Shown piece after piece: positions 8,257 through 16,398 of a stretch of 40,076 bases of DNA. A program made the translations under genes and the position numbers. Every line of letters begins with the position of its first letter. Position 1 is the first letter of the stretch. This DNA is from Paracoccaceae bacterium. GTDB lineage: Bacteria > Pseudomonadota > Alphaproteobacteria > Rhodobacterales > Rhodobacteraceae. Below the pieces are notes generated by a model. It saw nothing but the letters and a program-made list of their open reading frames with translations. It searched no databases and had not been told where the DNA came from. The stretch is from NCBI GenBank assembly GCA_947468085.1, contig CANIKY010000017.1:1-40076 (forward strand). The letters run 5' to 3'.

Positions 8257-9338
8257 TGTATGTTGCCGTCAAAGGGGGCGAAAAGGCGATTGATGCGGCC
8301 CATGCGTGGCTGGCCGAAGAGCGGCGCGGCGACACATCGGTGGCCGAACTGTCGGTGGCGCAGATTCGCGAGCAACTGGCCTTGGCCGTCAACCGCGTGA
8401 TGGCCGAAGGTTCGCTTTACGATCCAGACCTTGCAGCCCTTGCCATTAAACAAGCGCGCGGCGATCTGATTGAGGCGATCTTTCTGATCCGCGCCTACCG
8501 CACGACCTTGCCGCGCTTGGGGGCATCAACCCCCGTGGAAACCGCGCAAATGGCCATGTGCCGCCGCATTTCGGCGACGTTCAAAGACCTGCCGGGCGGG
8601 CAGATCTTGGGCCCAACCTTCGATTACACCCACCGCCTTTTGGATTTCAAACTGGCGGCCGAGGGCGAAGTGCCCACTGCCCCCACCGCCCCCGCCAGCC
8701 TTGACGCTGTGCCGCATGTCACCGCGATGCTCAACCGCGACGGCTTGATCCAGACCGAGGCTGAGGGCAATGATACCCCGCCTGATCTGACGCGTGAACC
8801 CATGGAACTGCCCACCACGCGCCCGCTGCGCCTGCAAGCGATCACGCGGGGGGATGAGGGGTTTATCCTGTCAATGGCCTATTCCACCCAACGCGGCTAT
8901 GGCCGCACCCATGCCTTTGTCGGCGAATTGCGCATCGGCACGGTGGCGGTTGAAATGGACATTCCCGAACTGGGCTTTTCAGTCGAGATTGGCGAGGTTG
9001 AACTGACCGAATGCGAAACGGTCAACCAATTCAAGGGATCAAAAACCGAACCCCCGCAATTCACGCGCGGCTACGGCTTGGTCTTTGGGCAGACCGAGCG
9101 CAAGGCGATTGCCATGTCCTTGGTTGACCGCGCTTTGCGCTGGAAAGAGTTGGGCGAAGATAACACAGGCGCGCCGGCACAGGATGAGGAATTCGTTTTG
9201 ATGCACGCCGACAACATCCAAGCCACCGGCTTTTTGGAACATATCAAACTGCCTCATTATGTGGATTTTCAGGCCGAATTGGAACTGGTGCGCAAACTGC
9301 GGCGCGAGGCTTTGGCCCATGGGGAGGCCGCAGAATGA
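8256..9338 (+). CDS. phnI: C-P lyase core subunit PhnI
   Basis: PhnI is the nucleosidase-type subunit that, with PhnG, PhnH and PhnL, displaces the base of a nucleoside triphosphate with phosphonate to form alpha-D-ribose 1-methylphosphonate 5-triphosphate. The 360-residue length fits the family (354 in E. coli). Recognisable segments are the N terminus MYVAVKGGEKAI, FLIRAYRTTLPRLG, the RRISATFKDLPGGQILGPTFDYTHRLLDF region split over about 108-135, and the C-terminal half with GYGRTHAFVGELRIG and FVLMHADNIQATGFLEH. It overlaps phnH by one base and phnJ by four. Confidence 0.95.
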   Translation: MYVAVKGGEKAIDAAHAWLAEERRGDTSVAELSVAQIREQLALAVNRVMAEGSLYDPDLAALAIKQARGDLIEAIFLIRAYRTTLPRLGASTPVETAQMAMCRRISATFKDLPGGQILGPTFDYTHRLLDFKLAAEGEVPTAPTAPASLDAVPHVTAMLNRDGLIQTEAEGNDTPPDLTREPMELPTTRPLRLQAITRGDEGFILSMAYSTQRGYGRTHAFVGELRIGTVAVEMDIPELGFSVEIGEVELTECETVNQFKGSKTEPPQFTRGYGLVFGQTERKAIAMSLVDRALRWKELGEDNTGAPAQDEEFVLMHADNIQATGFLEHIKLPHYVDFQAELELVRKLRREALAHGEAAE

Positions 9339-10210
9339 CAGACCAAACCGCCTATAACTTCGCCTATCTGGATGAGCAAACCAAGCGGATGATTCGCCGC
9401 GCCATCCTGAAAGGGGTCGCCATCCCCGGCTATCAGGTGCCCTTTGCCAGCCGCGAAATGCCAATGCCTTACGGCTGGGGTACGGGCGGGGTGCAGGTGA
9501 CCTCGGCCTGCCTTGTTCCAGAAGACCGCCTGAAGGTGATCGACCAAGGGGCCGATGACACGACCAACGCCGTCTCGATCCGCCGCTTTTTCCAGCGCAC
9601 GGCAGGGATCGAAGTTACCGAAGCCACGGCAGACGCCACCGTCATTCAAACCCGCCACCGCATTCCCGAAACGCCCCTGACCGAGGGGCAGATTTTGGTC
9701 TATCAGGTGCCGATCCCCGAACCCTTGCGCTTTTTGGAACCGCGTGAAACCGAAACGCGCAAGATGCATGAGTTGGAAGATTACGGCCTGATGCATGTGA
9801 AACTGTACGAGGACATCTCGCGCCATGGGCAAATCGCCACGGCCTACGACTATCCTGTCAAGGTTGAAGGGCGCTATGTGATGGACCCTTCGCCGATCCC
9901 GAAGTTTGACAATCCCAAACTGGGGGGAAATGCCGCGATTCAACTGTTTGGCGCCGGCCGCGAACAGCGCATCTATGCGCTGCCGCCTTATACTCAGGCG
10001 ATCTCGCTGGATTTTGACGATTACCCTTTTACAGCATCGAAGGCTGATCACGCCTGCGACCTGTGCGGTGCGCCTGACAGTTATTTGGACGAGGTGATCA
10101 CCGATGACCAAGGCAGCCGGATGTTTGTTTGCTCGGACACCGATTTTTGCGGCAGCCGTCGTGCGGCGGGGCATATCGGCCCGATGGGCACGCCGAGCGC
10201 AGGGGGCTGA
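9335..10210 (+). CDS. phnJ: C-P lyase catalytic subunit PhnJ (radical SAM)
   Basis: Radical S-adenosylmethionine enzyme that cleaves the carbon-phosphorus bond of ribose 1-methylphosphonate 5-phosphate, releasing methane (or another alkane) and the 1,2-cyclic phosphate. The 291-residue protein carries the unusual PhnJ cluster motif CX2CX21C at Cys241, Cys244 and Cys266, the extra Cys272, and Gly32 (IPGYQVP), the residue proposed to form the glycyl radical; these numbers coincide with those known for E. coli PhnJ. GWGTGGVQVT follows at about 47-56. All catalytic residues are present, so the enzyme should be active. It overlaps phnI by four bases; phnK begins seven bases after its stop. Confidence 0.97.
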   Translation: MTDQTAYNFAYLDEQTKRMIRRAILKGVAIPGYQVPFASREMPMPYGWGTGGVQVTSACLVPEDRLKVIDQGADDTTNAVSIRRFFQRTAGIEVTEATADATVIQTRHRIPETPLTEGQILVYQVPIPEPLRFLEPRETETRKMHELEDYGLMHVKLYEDISRHGQIATAYDYPVKVEGRYVMDPSPIPKFDNPKLGGNAAIQLFGAGREQRIYALPPYTQAISLDFDDYPFTASKADHACDLCGAPDSYLDEVITDDQGSRMFVCSDTDFCGSRRAAGHIGPMGTPSAGG

Positions 10211-10217
10211 TGTGAAT

Positions 10218-11009
10218 ATGAGTATTTTGGCCAAGATGAAAATGCAGCCTTTGCTGTCGGTGCGCGATCTGGCGAAGTTTTACGGCGGGCGGATTGGCTG
10301 TGCGGATGTAGGCTTTGACCTGTATCCCGGCGAGGTCTTGGGGATTGTGGGCGAAAGCGGGTCGGGCAAGTCGACGCTGCTATCGTGCCTTGCGGGGCAT
10401 CTGGCCCCCGATCGGGGCGAGGTGATCTTTGACACCAAAGAGGGCCTGCGTGATACCGTGCTGATGGCCGAGGCCGCGCGGCGGCGCTTGGCGCGGACCG
10501 ATTGGGCATATGTGCACCAAAACCCGCGCGACGGGTTGCGCATGGGGGTTTCGGCGGGTGGGAATGTCGGCGAAAGGCTGATGGCCGTTGGGGCGCGGCA
10601 TTATGGGCAAATTCGGGACGCGGCCGTGGATTGGTTGGGCCGCGTGGAGATTGCCGCCGACCGGGTGGATGACCGCCCCAGCGCCTTTTCGGGCGGCATG
10701 CAGCAACGCTTGCAAATCGCGCGCAATCTGGTCACCGGCCCGCGCCTTGTGTTCATGGATGAACCGACCGGCGGGCTTGATGTCAGCGTGCAGGCGCGGT
10801 TGCTGGATTTGCTGCGCGGCTTGGTGCGCGAGATGGGGCTTTCGGCGATTATCGTCACGCATGATCTGGCGGTGGTGCGGTTGCTCGCCGACCGGTTGAT
10901 GGTGATGAAAGGTGGCTATGTGGTGGAACAGGGCCTGACCGATCAGGTGCTGGATGATCCGCAGCACGAATATACCCAGCTTTTGGTCTCCTCGGTTTTG
11001 CAGGTGTGA
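10218..11009 (+). CDS. phnK: C-P lyase ABC-type ATPase PhnK
   Basis: ABC-type ATPase that docks on the C-P lyase core near PhnJ rather than on a membrane permease. The 263-residue protein has Walker A GESGSGKST at 45-53, the signature FSGGMQQRLQIARNL, Walker B LVFMDEP with the D-loop GGLDVS, and the switch histidine in IVTHDLAVV. It is close to oligopeptide-transporter ATPases, from which PhnK is distinguished by the operon. ATG 10218 is used; GTG 10212 is in frame and better spaced from AGGGGG at 10201-10206, so the true start may be six bases earlier. phnL starts one base after the stop. Confidence 0.94.
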   Translation: MSILAKMKMQPLLSVRDLAKFYGGRIGCADVGFDLYPGEVLGIVGESGSGKSTLLSCLAGHLAPDRGEVIFDTKEGLRDTVLMAEAARRRLARTDWAYVHQNPRDGLRMGVSAGGNVGERLMAVGARHYGQIRDAAVDWLGRVEIAADRVDDRPSAFSGGMQQRLQIARNLVTGPRLVFMDEPTGGLDVSVQARLLDLLRGLVREMGLSAIIVTHDLAVVRLLADRLMVMKGGYVVEQGLTDQVLDDPQHEYTQLLVSSVLQV

Positions 11010-11010
11010 T

Positions 11011-11691
11011 GTGATCACGATTTCCAACCTTTCCAAAAGTTTTACCCTGCACAACCAAGGGGCGGCCGTAATTCCTGTGATGACGGGGGCCAATCTGGGG
11101 GTGGCACCCGGCGAATGCCTTGGGCTTGTCGGGGCATCGGGGTCGGGCAAGTCGACGTTGATGCGGATGATCTGGGGCAATTATCTGGCAGCGTCCGGGT
11201 CTATCATGGTGGGTGATGTGGATGTGGCCAAGGCCGCACCGCGTGAGATCATCACGCTGAGGCGCGGCACATTGGGTTATGTCAGCCAGTTCTTGCGCGT
11301 GGTGCCCCGAGTGCCCACGATGGATGTGGTGGCCGAACCGCTGCTGACGTTGGGGGTTCCGGCAGAAGAGGCGCGGGCGCGGGCCATGGCCCTTTTGGCG
11401 CAACTGAACATTCCCGAGCGGCTGTGGTCTCTCTCGCCCACCACGTTTTCAGGCGGCGAGCAGCAGCGCGTCAACATCGCGCGCGGCTTTGTGCATCCCT
11501 ATCCGGCCCTGTTGTTAGATGAACCCACCGCCAGCCTTGACCTTGTCAACCGCGAGGTGGTCTTGACCCTGATCGAGGCCGCCAAAGCGCGCGGTGCCGC
11601 CATCATCGGGATTTTCCATGATGAGCAGGCCCGCGCACGCCTGTGCGACCGACTGGTGGATGTCACGCAATTCACCCCAAAGGTGGCATAG
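11011..11691 (+). CDS. phnL: C-P lyase ABC-type ATPase PhnL
   Basis: Second ABC-type ATPase of the C-P lyase system, required with PhnGHI for the nucleotide transfer step. The product is 226 residues. Walker A GASGSGKST is at 41-49, the signature FSGGEQQRVNIARGF and Walker B LLLDEPTASLD follow, and the switch histidine is in GIFHDEQ. The start is GTG 11011, one base after the phnK stop, with AGGTG just upstream; longer versions would extend into phnK. Its TAG overlaps the GTG start of phnN by one base. The N-terminal ISNLSKSFTLHNQGA is characteristic of PhnL rather than PhnK. Confidence 0.94.
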   Translation: MITISNLSKSFTLHNQGAAVIPVMTGANLGVAPGECLGLVGASGSGKSTLMRMIWGNYLAASGSIMVGDVDVAKAAPREIITLRRGTLGYVSQFLRVVPRVPTMDVVAEPLLTLGVPAEEARARAMALLAQLNIPERLWSLSPTTFSGGEQQRVNIARGFVHPYPALLLDEPTASLDLVNREVVLTLIEAAKARGAAIIGIFHDEQARARLCDRLVDVTQFTPKVA

Positions 11692-12236
11692 TGTCGGGTC
11701 GCGTCTTTGCCGTGGTGGGCCCGTCAGGTGCGGGCAAGGACACGTTGCTGGCCGGTGCCGTGGCGGCCACTCGTGCGCTGCACTGGGCGCGGCGGGTGAT
11801 CACAAGGCCACAGGTTGCTGGGGATGAGCCTTTTGAAGGGGTAAGCCCGCAGGAGTTTGATTTTCTAAGCCAAGCCGAAGCCTTTGCGCTGGAATGGCCC
11901 GCCCACGGCCTGCGCTACGGCATCCGCAAGACCGAGTTTTCTGGCTTGGGGCAGGGGACAGATGTGGTTTTTAACGGCTCGCGCGCGGCCCTGCCTTTGG
12001 CGTTAGAGCGGTTTCCAAACCTAACGGTGCTGCGCATTTCAGCCCCATCCAAGGTGCTTGCCGAACGTCTGGCTGCACGGGGGCGCGAAACCATGGCTGA
12101 GATCGAAGCCCGCTTGGCCCGCGCCTCTTACGAGGTGCCAGAAGGCTTGCCCGTGATCGACATCGCCAATGACGCAACACCCGAGGTGGGCATCGCGCGG
12201 CTTTTAGCCGCCCTTCAGGCCAAAGTGGTGCTGTGA
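11691..12236 (+). CDS. phnN: Ribose 1,5-bisphosphate phosphokinase PhnN
   Basis: ATP-dependent kinase that turns ribose 1,5-bisphosphate, the late product of C-P lyase, into phosphoribosyl pyrophosphate. The 181-residue protein belongs to the guanylate-kinase-like P-loop group: GPSGAGKDT at 10-18 (with the Asp typical of PhnN), RRVITRP near 36-42, and FALEWPAHGLRYGI, a characteristic PhnN segment, in the middle. The start is GTG 11691 sharing its G with the phnL TAG, with AAAGG at 11680-11684. The last 22 bases overlap the end of the convergent DUF1045 gene. Confidence 0.94.
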   Translation: MSGRVFAVVGPSGAGKDTLLAGAVAATRALHWARRVITRPQVAGDEPFEGVSPQEFDFLSQAEAFALEWPAHGLRYGIRKTEFSGLGQGTDVVFNGSRAALPLALERFPNLTVLRISAPSKVLAERLAARGRETMAEIEARLARASYEVPEGLPVIDIANDATPEVGIARLLAALQAKVVL

Positions 12237-12883
12237 AGCAGATGAAAGCGGCCATCCTCCGCCTCGCCGAACAGGCAAAGCGCGCTGACGCGGAAGGGCT
12301 GCGGCAGGACCGGCGCGAAATGTTGTGTGGCCAAGGGCAGAAGGGCTGCGTGATCTTGGGGCGACAAGTGGCCCGACAGAGTCAAATGAAAGCGGAACTC
12401 TTCCATGACGTAGGGATAGCCGTAAAGGTCAAGCAGCTCGCGCTGACGTGGTGTCAGACGTTCGGGTCTGCGGCGAGCAATCTCGGCCTCGGTCAGGGGC
12501 GCGCGCAGCGGGTCAAGCTCGGCCACAACCCGCGCCGCCAGATCGCCAAGGGCGGTTTGATCGCCTTGGGGTACCAGCGCCAAGAACCCTTCCAAGTTCA
12601 ACATTTGCAGACCTGGCATCGTGACAGCGGGAAGCGTTTGGGCCATCTGCGCCATGGCTGCCAGCAGGTCATCGACACTGGCCCCTTGCACCAGCCGGAA
12701 GGGCGGCTTGATCGTGCCATGAAAGCCGTATTTGCGGGGATCAGCCGTCATAGCCGCCAGATCAAGCACCAGTTCGGGCTGAACTACAGCGCGTCCCGTG
12801 GCCGGATCCCAGCCCAGCCAAGCGGCGGCGGCTTGGGCAAAGGGTCCCTCTTCGGGCGCGTAGTAGACGGCGTAGCGTTTCAT
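12215..12883 (-). CDS. DUF1045 phosphonate-locus 2H phosphoesterase
   Basis: A 222-residue protein of the family known only as putative phosphonate metabolism protein (DUF1045). Two HxT motifs are visible, H55-G-T57 in KYGFHGTIKPPF and H166-L-T168 in FRFHLTLSG, which is the defining pair of the 2H phosphoesterase superfamily; these enzymes act on cyclic phosphates and related phosphodiesters. No phnP (the usual 5-phosphoribosyl 1,2-cyclic phosphate phosphodiesterase) is in the window, so this protein is a good candidate to do that step; that is inference. The ATG at 12883 has GGAAAAG just upstream; an ATG at 12892 is in frame. The gene converges with phnN (22-base overlap) and diverges from phnM2. 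Confidence 0.88.
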   Translation of the reverse strand: MKRYAVYYAPEEGPFAQAAAAWLGWDPATGRAVVQPELVLDLAAMTADPRKYGFHGTIKPPFRLVQGASVDDLLAAMAQMAQTLPAVTMPGLQMLNLEGFLALVPQGDQTALGDLAARVVAELDPLRAPLTEAEIARRRPERLTPRQRELLDLYGYPYVMEEFRFHLTLSGHLSPQDHAALLPLATQHFAPVLPQPFRVSALCLFGEAEDGRFHLLHSTTLA

Positions 12884-12913
12884 CTTTTCCATGGGGCCCC
12901 ACCTAGCGTAATT

Positions 12914-12931
12914 TTGTCACATCTGTGTGAC
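12914..12931. promoter_or_regulatory. Inverted repeat between DUF1045 gene and phnM2
   Basis: GTCACA at 12916-12921 and TGTGAC at 12926-12931 form a perfect 6-bp inverted repeat with a 4-base spacer, in the 94-base divergent gap. TTGTCAC at the left also resembles one half of a PhoB box (CTGTCAT), but the second half is poor. A similar CGTCACATTTCAG stands at 2-14, upstream of phnC. A regulator site for both divergent genes is plausible. Confidence 0.35.
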
Positions 12932-12977
12932 GACCCGCTGGCAGGGCTGCAAGATCCCTTAATCTGAAAGCCCAAAA

Positions 12978-14120
12978 ATGTCCGATACGATCCTTGCCAA
13001 TGCCACACTTGTTCTGCCCGACGAGGTAATCAAGGGATCGCTGCGCCTGTCAGGCGGCCTGATCACGGCGATCGATGCGGGTGGTTATGTGCCCGCTGGC
13101 GCGGAAGATTGCTGCGGCGATCTGGTTATGCCCGGCTTGATCGAATTGCATACAGATAATCTAGAGCGCCATATCGAACCGCGCCCCAAGGTACAATTTC
13201 CCCATGTAGGTGCGATTTTGGCCCATGACGGTGAGTTGGCCTCGACCGGGATTACCACTGTGTTTGATGCACTTCGGGTGGGGTCGATTGTGTCAAAAGA
13301 CAAGGCCAGCTACGGCGAATATGCTCGTCTTTTGGCGGATGAAATTTTGGCCCTGCGCCACACGGGGGCCCTGCGGATCAACCACCTGTTGCATCTGCGG
13401 GCCGAGGTGTGTTCAGAAACGCTGATCGCCGAACTGGCCAAGTTCGGCCCGCAAGATGGCATCGGCATCGTCAGCCTGATGGACCATACCCCCGGCCAAC
13501 GCCAATTTCGCAATCTGGACCAATTGCGCAACTATGTGCGCGGCAAACATGGATTGAGCGAGGAGGAATTTCTGAATCATGTCGCCAGCCAACAGGCGAT
13601 CTCGGACCGTCTGGGGGCCCAACACGAGGCCGCAGCCGTGGCCGAAGCCCGCCGCTTTGGTGCGGTTTTGGCCAGCCATGATGATACAACCGCCGGTCAA
13701 GTTGCGATCTCCTCCCGCCATGGGGCGACCTTTGCCGAGTTTCCTACCACCATTGAGGCGGCACAGGAATGTCGCACGCGGGGCATCCATGTGATGATGG
13801 GCGCGCCAAATCTGATCCGGGGTGGGTCGCATTCGGGCAATGTGGCGGCCAAGGATCTGGCGCGATTGGATCTTTTGGATATTTTATCGTCAGATTATGT
13901 GCCCTCAGCCCTGCTGGCAGCGGCATTGATGCTGGGAGATCAATGGGGTGATCTGCCGCGCGGGGTGGCCACGGTGACGCAGGCCCCCGCACAGGCCACG
14001 GGCATGACCGATAGGGGACGGTTGCAGATTGGCCTTCGCGCTGATGTGATCCGCGTGGCACGCTTGGCGCAGGCTGCGGCGGTGCGCGGGGTTTGGGTGG
14101 GTGGTCGCAGGGTGGCCTAG
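12978..14120 (+). CDS. phnM: Alpha-D-ribose 1-methylphosphonate 5-triphosphate diphosphatase PhnM
   Basis: Amidohydrolase-superfamily enzyme that removes pyrophosphate from the nucleotide-like phosphonate intermediate, giving the substrate of PhnJ. The 380-residue length is normal. The canonical PhnM metal motif ELHTDNLERH (His58, Asp60), GITTVFDAL, SLMDHTPGQRQF, LASHDDTT, EFPTTIEAA, MMGAPNLIRGGSHSGN and SSDYVPS are all present, so this, rather than the copy at 5167-6369, is the orthodox PhnM. ATG 12978 has GAAAG seven bases upstream. It is a single gene after the core operon, separated from it by the reverse-strand DUF1045 gene, and so needs its own promoter. Confidence 0.95.
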   Translation: MSDTILANATLVLPDEVIKGSLRLSGGLITAIDAGGYVPAGAEDCCGDLVMPGLIELHTDNLERHIEPRPKVQFPHVGAILAHDGELASTGITTVFDALRVGSIVSKDKASYGEYARLLADEILALRHTGALRINHLLHLRAEVCSETLIAELAKFGPQDGIGIVSLMDHTPGQRQFRNLDQLRNYVRGKHGLSEEEFLNHVASQQAISDRLGAQHEAAAVAEARRFGAVLASHDDTTAGQVAISSRHGATFAEFPTTIEAAQECRTRGIHVMMGAPNLIRGGSHSGNVAAKDLARLDLLDILSSDYVPSALLAAALMLGDQWGDLPRGVATVTQAPAQATGMTDRGRLQIGLRADVIRVARLAQAAAVRGVWVGGRRVA

Positions 14121-14322
14121 TGGGTCGTCACAAAAATCTTGTGGTGCCAGAGAAATGGTCACGGGTTTAAGGTTTCATTCCCCAAAATTGCTCAAGGCGA
14201 TCCGGGGACCTTCTTAGGTGGGAGGTCGGCTTTCGTCCGGCCGGACCAGATGTTGGGCACCCTTGCAAAGTGGCATTCCTTTTTCGTAGCAATCAAAAAG
14301 TGGCCCTTGATGTCTACTGAAA

Positions 14323-15186
14323 TCAAAATATCCCATAAATCGCTGACCTGCGCACCACGCTCTTCCCGGATTGAACTGAAAAGTCGATGCCAAGATCAAA
14401 TCTGTAAGGCGCAAGCGCACCGGCGTCTGCCTTTAAGAATTCAGTCAGAGCTGGCGAAAAGCCGTTTTCATGTGCAAATTGAAGTGTCCGACGCACATCA
14501 ACCCGTGAAAAATACACGGCACTCGATATGGCCTTGCGAGATATGACGAATATTTCTTCATCGTAACGGCCAGGTGCAAGCGGTTCTGGCAGGTTGGGCA
14601 GATCACAAAGGTCTTTTAACAATTCTGCACGATCCAAGGCGCTGCGGTAGAACCGATAGTCATTCTTCCTTTGCCGCAGTTTTCCGTCCCAGACTTCAGA
14701 AACTCCAGCGCTGATAGTGCCTCCTTCATGTTCAAAATATAGGTCGACAGATCCAATTTCGCCGGTTTTTAGCGCAGTGCTGTCAAACTCGACGGAGAAC
14801 ATAAACCAAGGCCAACGATCCCCAGCCGCAAGCCCCGGGGCTACGAGTTCGGGAAGGCATTTTGCCAAGTCCGAAATGCCTAAACGGCGATCATCGCGCC
14901 CATAATCATAGAAATATAGTTCCCAAGAAACGATCCCATCTGTCGATTTTATTCCCCAAACGGTGTTGAACTCCCCCCAGCACGCTTGAATACGGGTGAA
15001 AATGCTAAGAAGACGCCGCCCCGCCAGTGAATCTGGGAGGGACTTCAGCAAAACGGCAGACTGCAGCAAGGTCGTCTTTTCAGGGACAACCACCGGCTCG
15101 TAATCCCATTGGCAGAAATCACGGAATGGGTCGTCATGCCTTCGAAAAGCTTGGTTCATTTTCATGGCACTTTCTTGGTTGGACAT
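14323..15186 (-). CDS. Uncharacterised protein, relative of the 17444-18196 product
   Basis: I do not recognise this family. The 287-residue product (start at ATG 15186 assumed; in-frame ATGs at 15261, 15165 and 15159 are alternatives) has no signal peptide or membrane segment. By eye it is a series of beta hairpins separated by helices: IVSWELYFYDYG, a pair around FMFSVEFDS and SVDLYFEHEGG, ISAGVSEVWD/NDYRFY then a helix, AVYF/RRTLQF, and a final DLGIDF...SAIYG. The last four segments match in order the pattern of the protein encoded at 17444-18196. Five hairpins in sequence recall the ABBA-type aromatic prenyltransferase barrel, but I see no diagnostic residues. About 200 bases without a gene separate it from phnM2. 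Confidence 0.7.
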   Translation of the reverse strand: MSNQESAMKMNQAFRRHDDPFRDFCQWDYEPVVVPEKTTLLQSAVLLKSLPDSLAGRRLLSIFTRIQACWGEFNTVWGIKSTDGIVSWELYFYDYGRDDRRLGISDLAKCLPELVAPGLAAGDRWPWFMFSVEFDSTALKTGEIGSVDLYFEHEGGTISAGVSEVWDGKLRQRKNDYRFYRSALDRAELLKDLCDLPNLPEPLAPGRYDEEIFVISRKAISSAVYFSRVDVRRTLQFAHENGFSPALTEFLKADAGALAPYRFDLGIDFSVQSGKSVVRRSAIYGIF

Positions 15187-15297
15187 CTGCAAATGGTCAC
15201 AAAACGCCCATTTGGTGTCATGCCGACTGGTCAAGTGCAACCTTCTGTCGGAACGGCGCATCTTTTAACCGACATGCCCAAAAGGGATTGATCTGTC

Positions 15298-15438
15298 ATG
15301 GCAAGATCGCCTGACGAGGCTTGCAGATCAAGCGTTTTTTCCCCTTCGTTGCGGCATAAGAAGCCCGGAAAATACTATGTCAGTGTGATGGTAAAACGCG
15401 CCACCACAGCGTCTTGGCCCTCAATGATCATGTTTTGA
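15298..15438 (+). CDS. Possible small ORF (46 codons) upstream of oxygenase
   Basis: An open frame from ATG 15298 to TGA 15436-15438 encodes 46 residues, starting MARSPDEACR and ending TTASWPSMIMF. AAAGGGA at 15281-15287 is about 10 bases upstream, and the frame ends 27 bases before the oxygenase ATG, so it could be the first cistron of that operon. Size and place would fit a small peptide substrate of tailoring enzymes, or a leader peptide, or chance. No family is recognised. Confidence 0.2.
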   Translation: MARSPDEACRSSVFSPSLRHKKPGKYYVSVMVKRATTASWPSMIMF

Positions 15439-15465
15439 ACCCTGACCGAACAAGGCAAGACGACT

Positions 15466-16398
15466 ATGCAAGACATAAACGAAACGATATGCTCAAAACT
15501 GCGGATCGATTGGTCCTTGGACAAGCTGCAGCGTTCCAGAAATTTATCGCGAATAGGGCTATGGATGGACATGGACGAAGTGGCAAACTTTCTGACGATC
15601 TTGAGAAAAAGCCATGACGCAGGCTTGCCAGAAAATGCGCTTGAACGCTTGCGCGACGGTTCGGCCGATGTTGTCTTGGTTGACGGTGTTTTTAGCCAAG
15701 ACATTTGCGCCGCGATGGTAGATGCGCTTGAAAAAACCCCCACTTTATTTGAGGTTACAGAGTTTCCTGGTCCATTCCGCTCGTTCTTTTATGGCCGCAA
15801 CTTGAATCTCAACGATCCCGATCTTGACGACTATTTCAACGCAGCCAAGCGTTTCGAAACTGATTTGTTGCGTTTTGGTGCGTGTTTTGGAGTTGACATA
15901 GCAGCGCGCCTTGTGGCCGTTTTGACCGAATTGGACAGGGGTCACACGTTTGAGGCTGCCCCCGGCCCAGGCTTCAGCAGGCATTTTTTTACTACATTTC
16001 GGGGTCATAGGCCTGGGGGTTATATTCCGGCGCATTTCGACAACGAGCAAAGCTTTAGACCCAGCTACCGCTACATCGCCGAAGCTACGGAAGGGGATAT
16101 TTTATCATTCGTTGTGACCCTTGCCGAAGCAGAGGCAGGCGGCATGCTGGAACTTTACGACCTTTTGGCGAGCGATCTTGGGGGCGAACACCGCAATGAT
16201 GACGATCTCGCCCGCAAGCCGGATTTGAGTAAGCTAAAGTCTCACTTGGTTCATGTTCCAGCCGGTTCCATGGTAATTGTGCGCTCGGGAAGGCGGCTTC
16301 ACAGAGTGGCGCCGGTTGAAGGGTCACGCACGCGGTGGACGCTTTGTAGCTTTATGGCTTGCGCAAAGACCGGTGGCAGAAACTTTTGTTGGGGATGA
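15466..16398 (+). CDS. 2-oxoglutarate/Fe(II)-dependent oxygenase
   Basis: A 310-residue cytosolic protein with the jelly-roll dioxygenase signature: HxD facial-triad start at His190-Asp192 (YIPAHFDNEQ), distal His279 (SGRRLHRVAP), and Arg288 or Arg290 placed to bind 2-oxoglutarate. Between them ILSFVVTLAEAEAGGMLELYD supplies core strands. Because the acidic ligand is present, hydroxylation or desaturation is expected rather than halogenation. The N-terminal 150 residues are mostly helical and not assigned. ATG 15466 is preceded by AAGG about 10 bases upstream. Its TGA overlaps the next ATG (ATGA), so oxygenase and methyltransferase are made together and probably modify the same compound. The substrate is unknown. 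Confidence 0.82.
   Translation: MQDINETICSKLRIDWSLDKLQRSRNLSRIGLWMDMDEVANFLTILRKSHDAGLPENALERLRDGSADVVLVDGVFSQDICAAMVDALEKTPTLFEVTEFPGPFRSFFYGRNLNLNDPDLDDYFNAAKRFETDLLRFGACFGVDIAARLVAVLTELDRGHTFEAAPGPGFSRHFFTTFRGHRPGGYIPAHFDNEQSFRPSYRYIAEATEGDILSFVVTLAEAEAGGMLELYDLLASDLGGEHRNDDDLARKPDLSKLKSHLVHVPAGSMVIVRSGRRLHRVAPVEGSRTRWTLCSFMACAKTGGRNFCWG

Noticed and set aside
9269-10234. 321-codon minus-strand frame across phnJ
   Set aside because: Antisense to phnJ, which has all catalytic cysteines at the expected positions.
12233-12967. 244-codon plus-strand frame across the DUF1045 gene
   Set aside because: The minus strand carries both HxT motifs of a known family; the plus frame is Gln/Gly/Arg-rich without pattern.
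14235-14246. 12-base palindrome GTCCGGCCGGAC considered as terminator of phnM2
   Set aside because: There is no loop-forming spacer and no T run after it; it is too short to call.
14139-14546. 135-codon plus-strand frame at the 3' end of the unknown leftward gene
   Set aside because: Mostly antisense to the 14323-15186 gene, Ser/Lys/His-rich composition without pattern, and no ribosome site.
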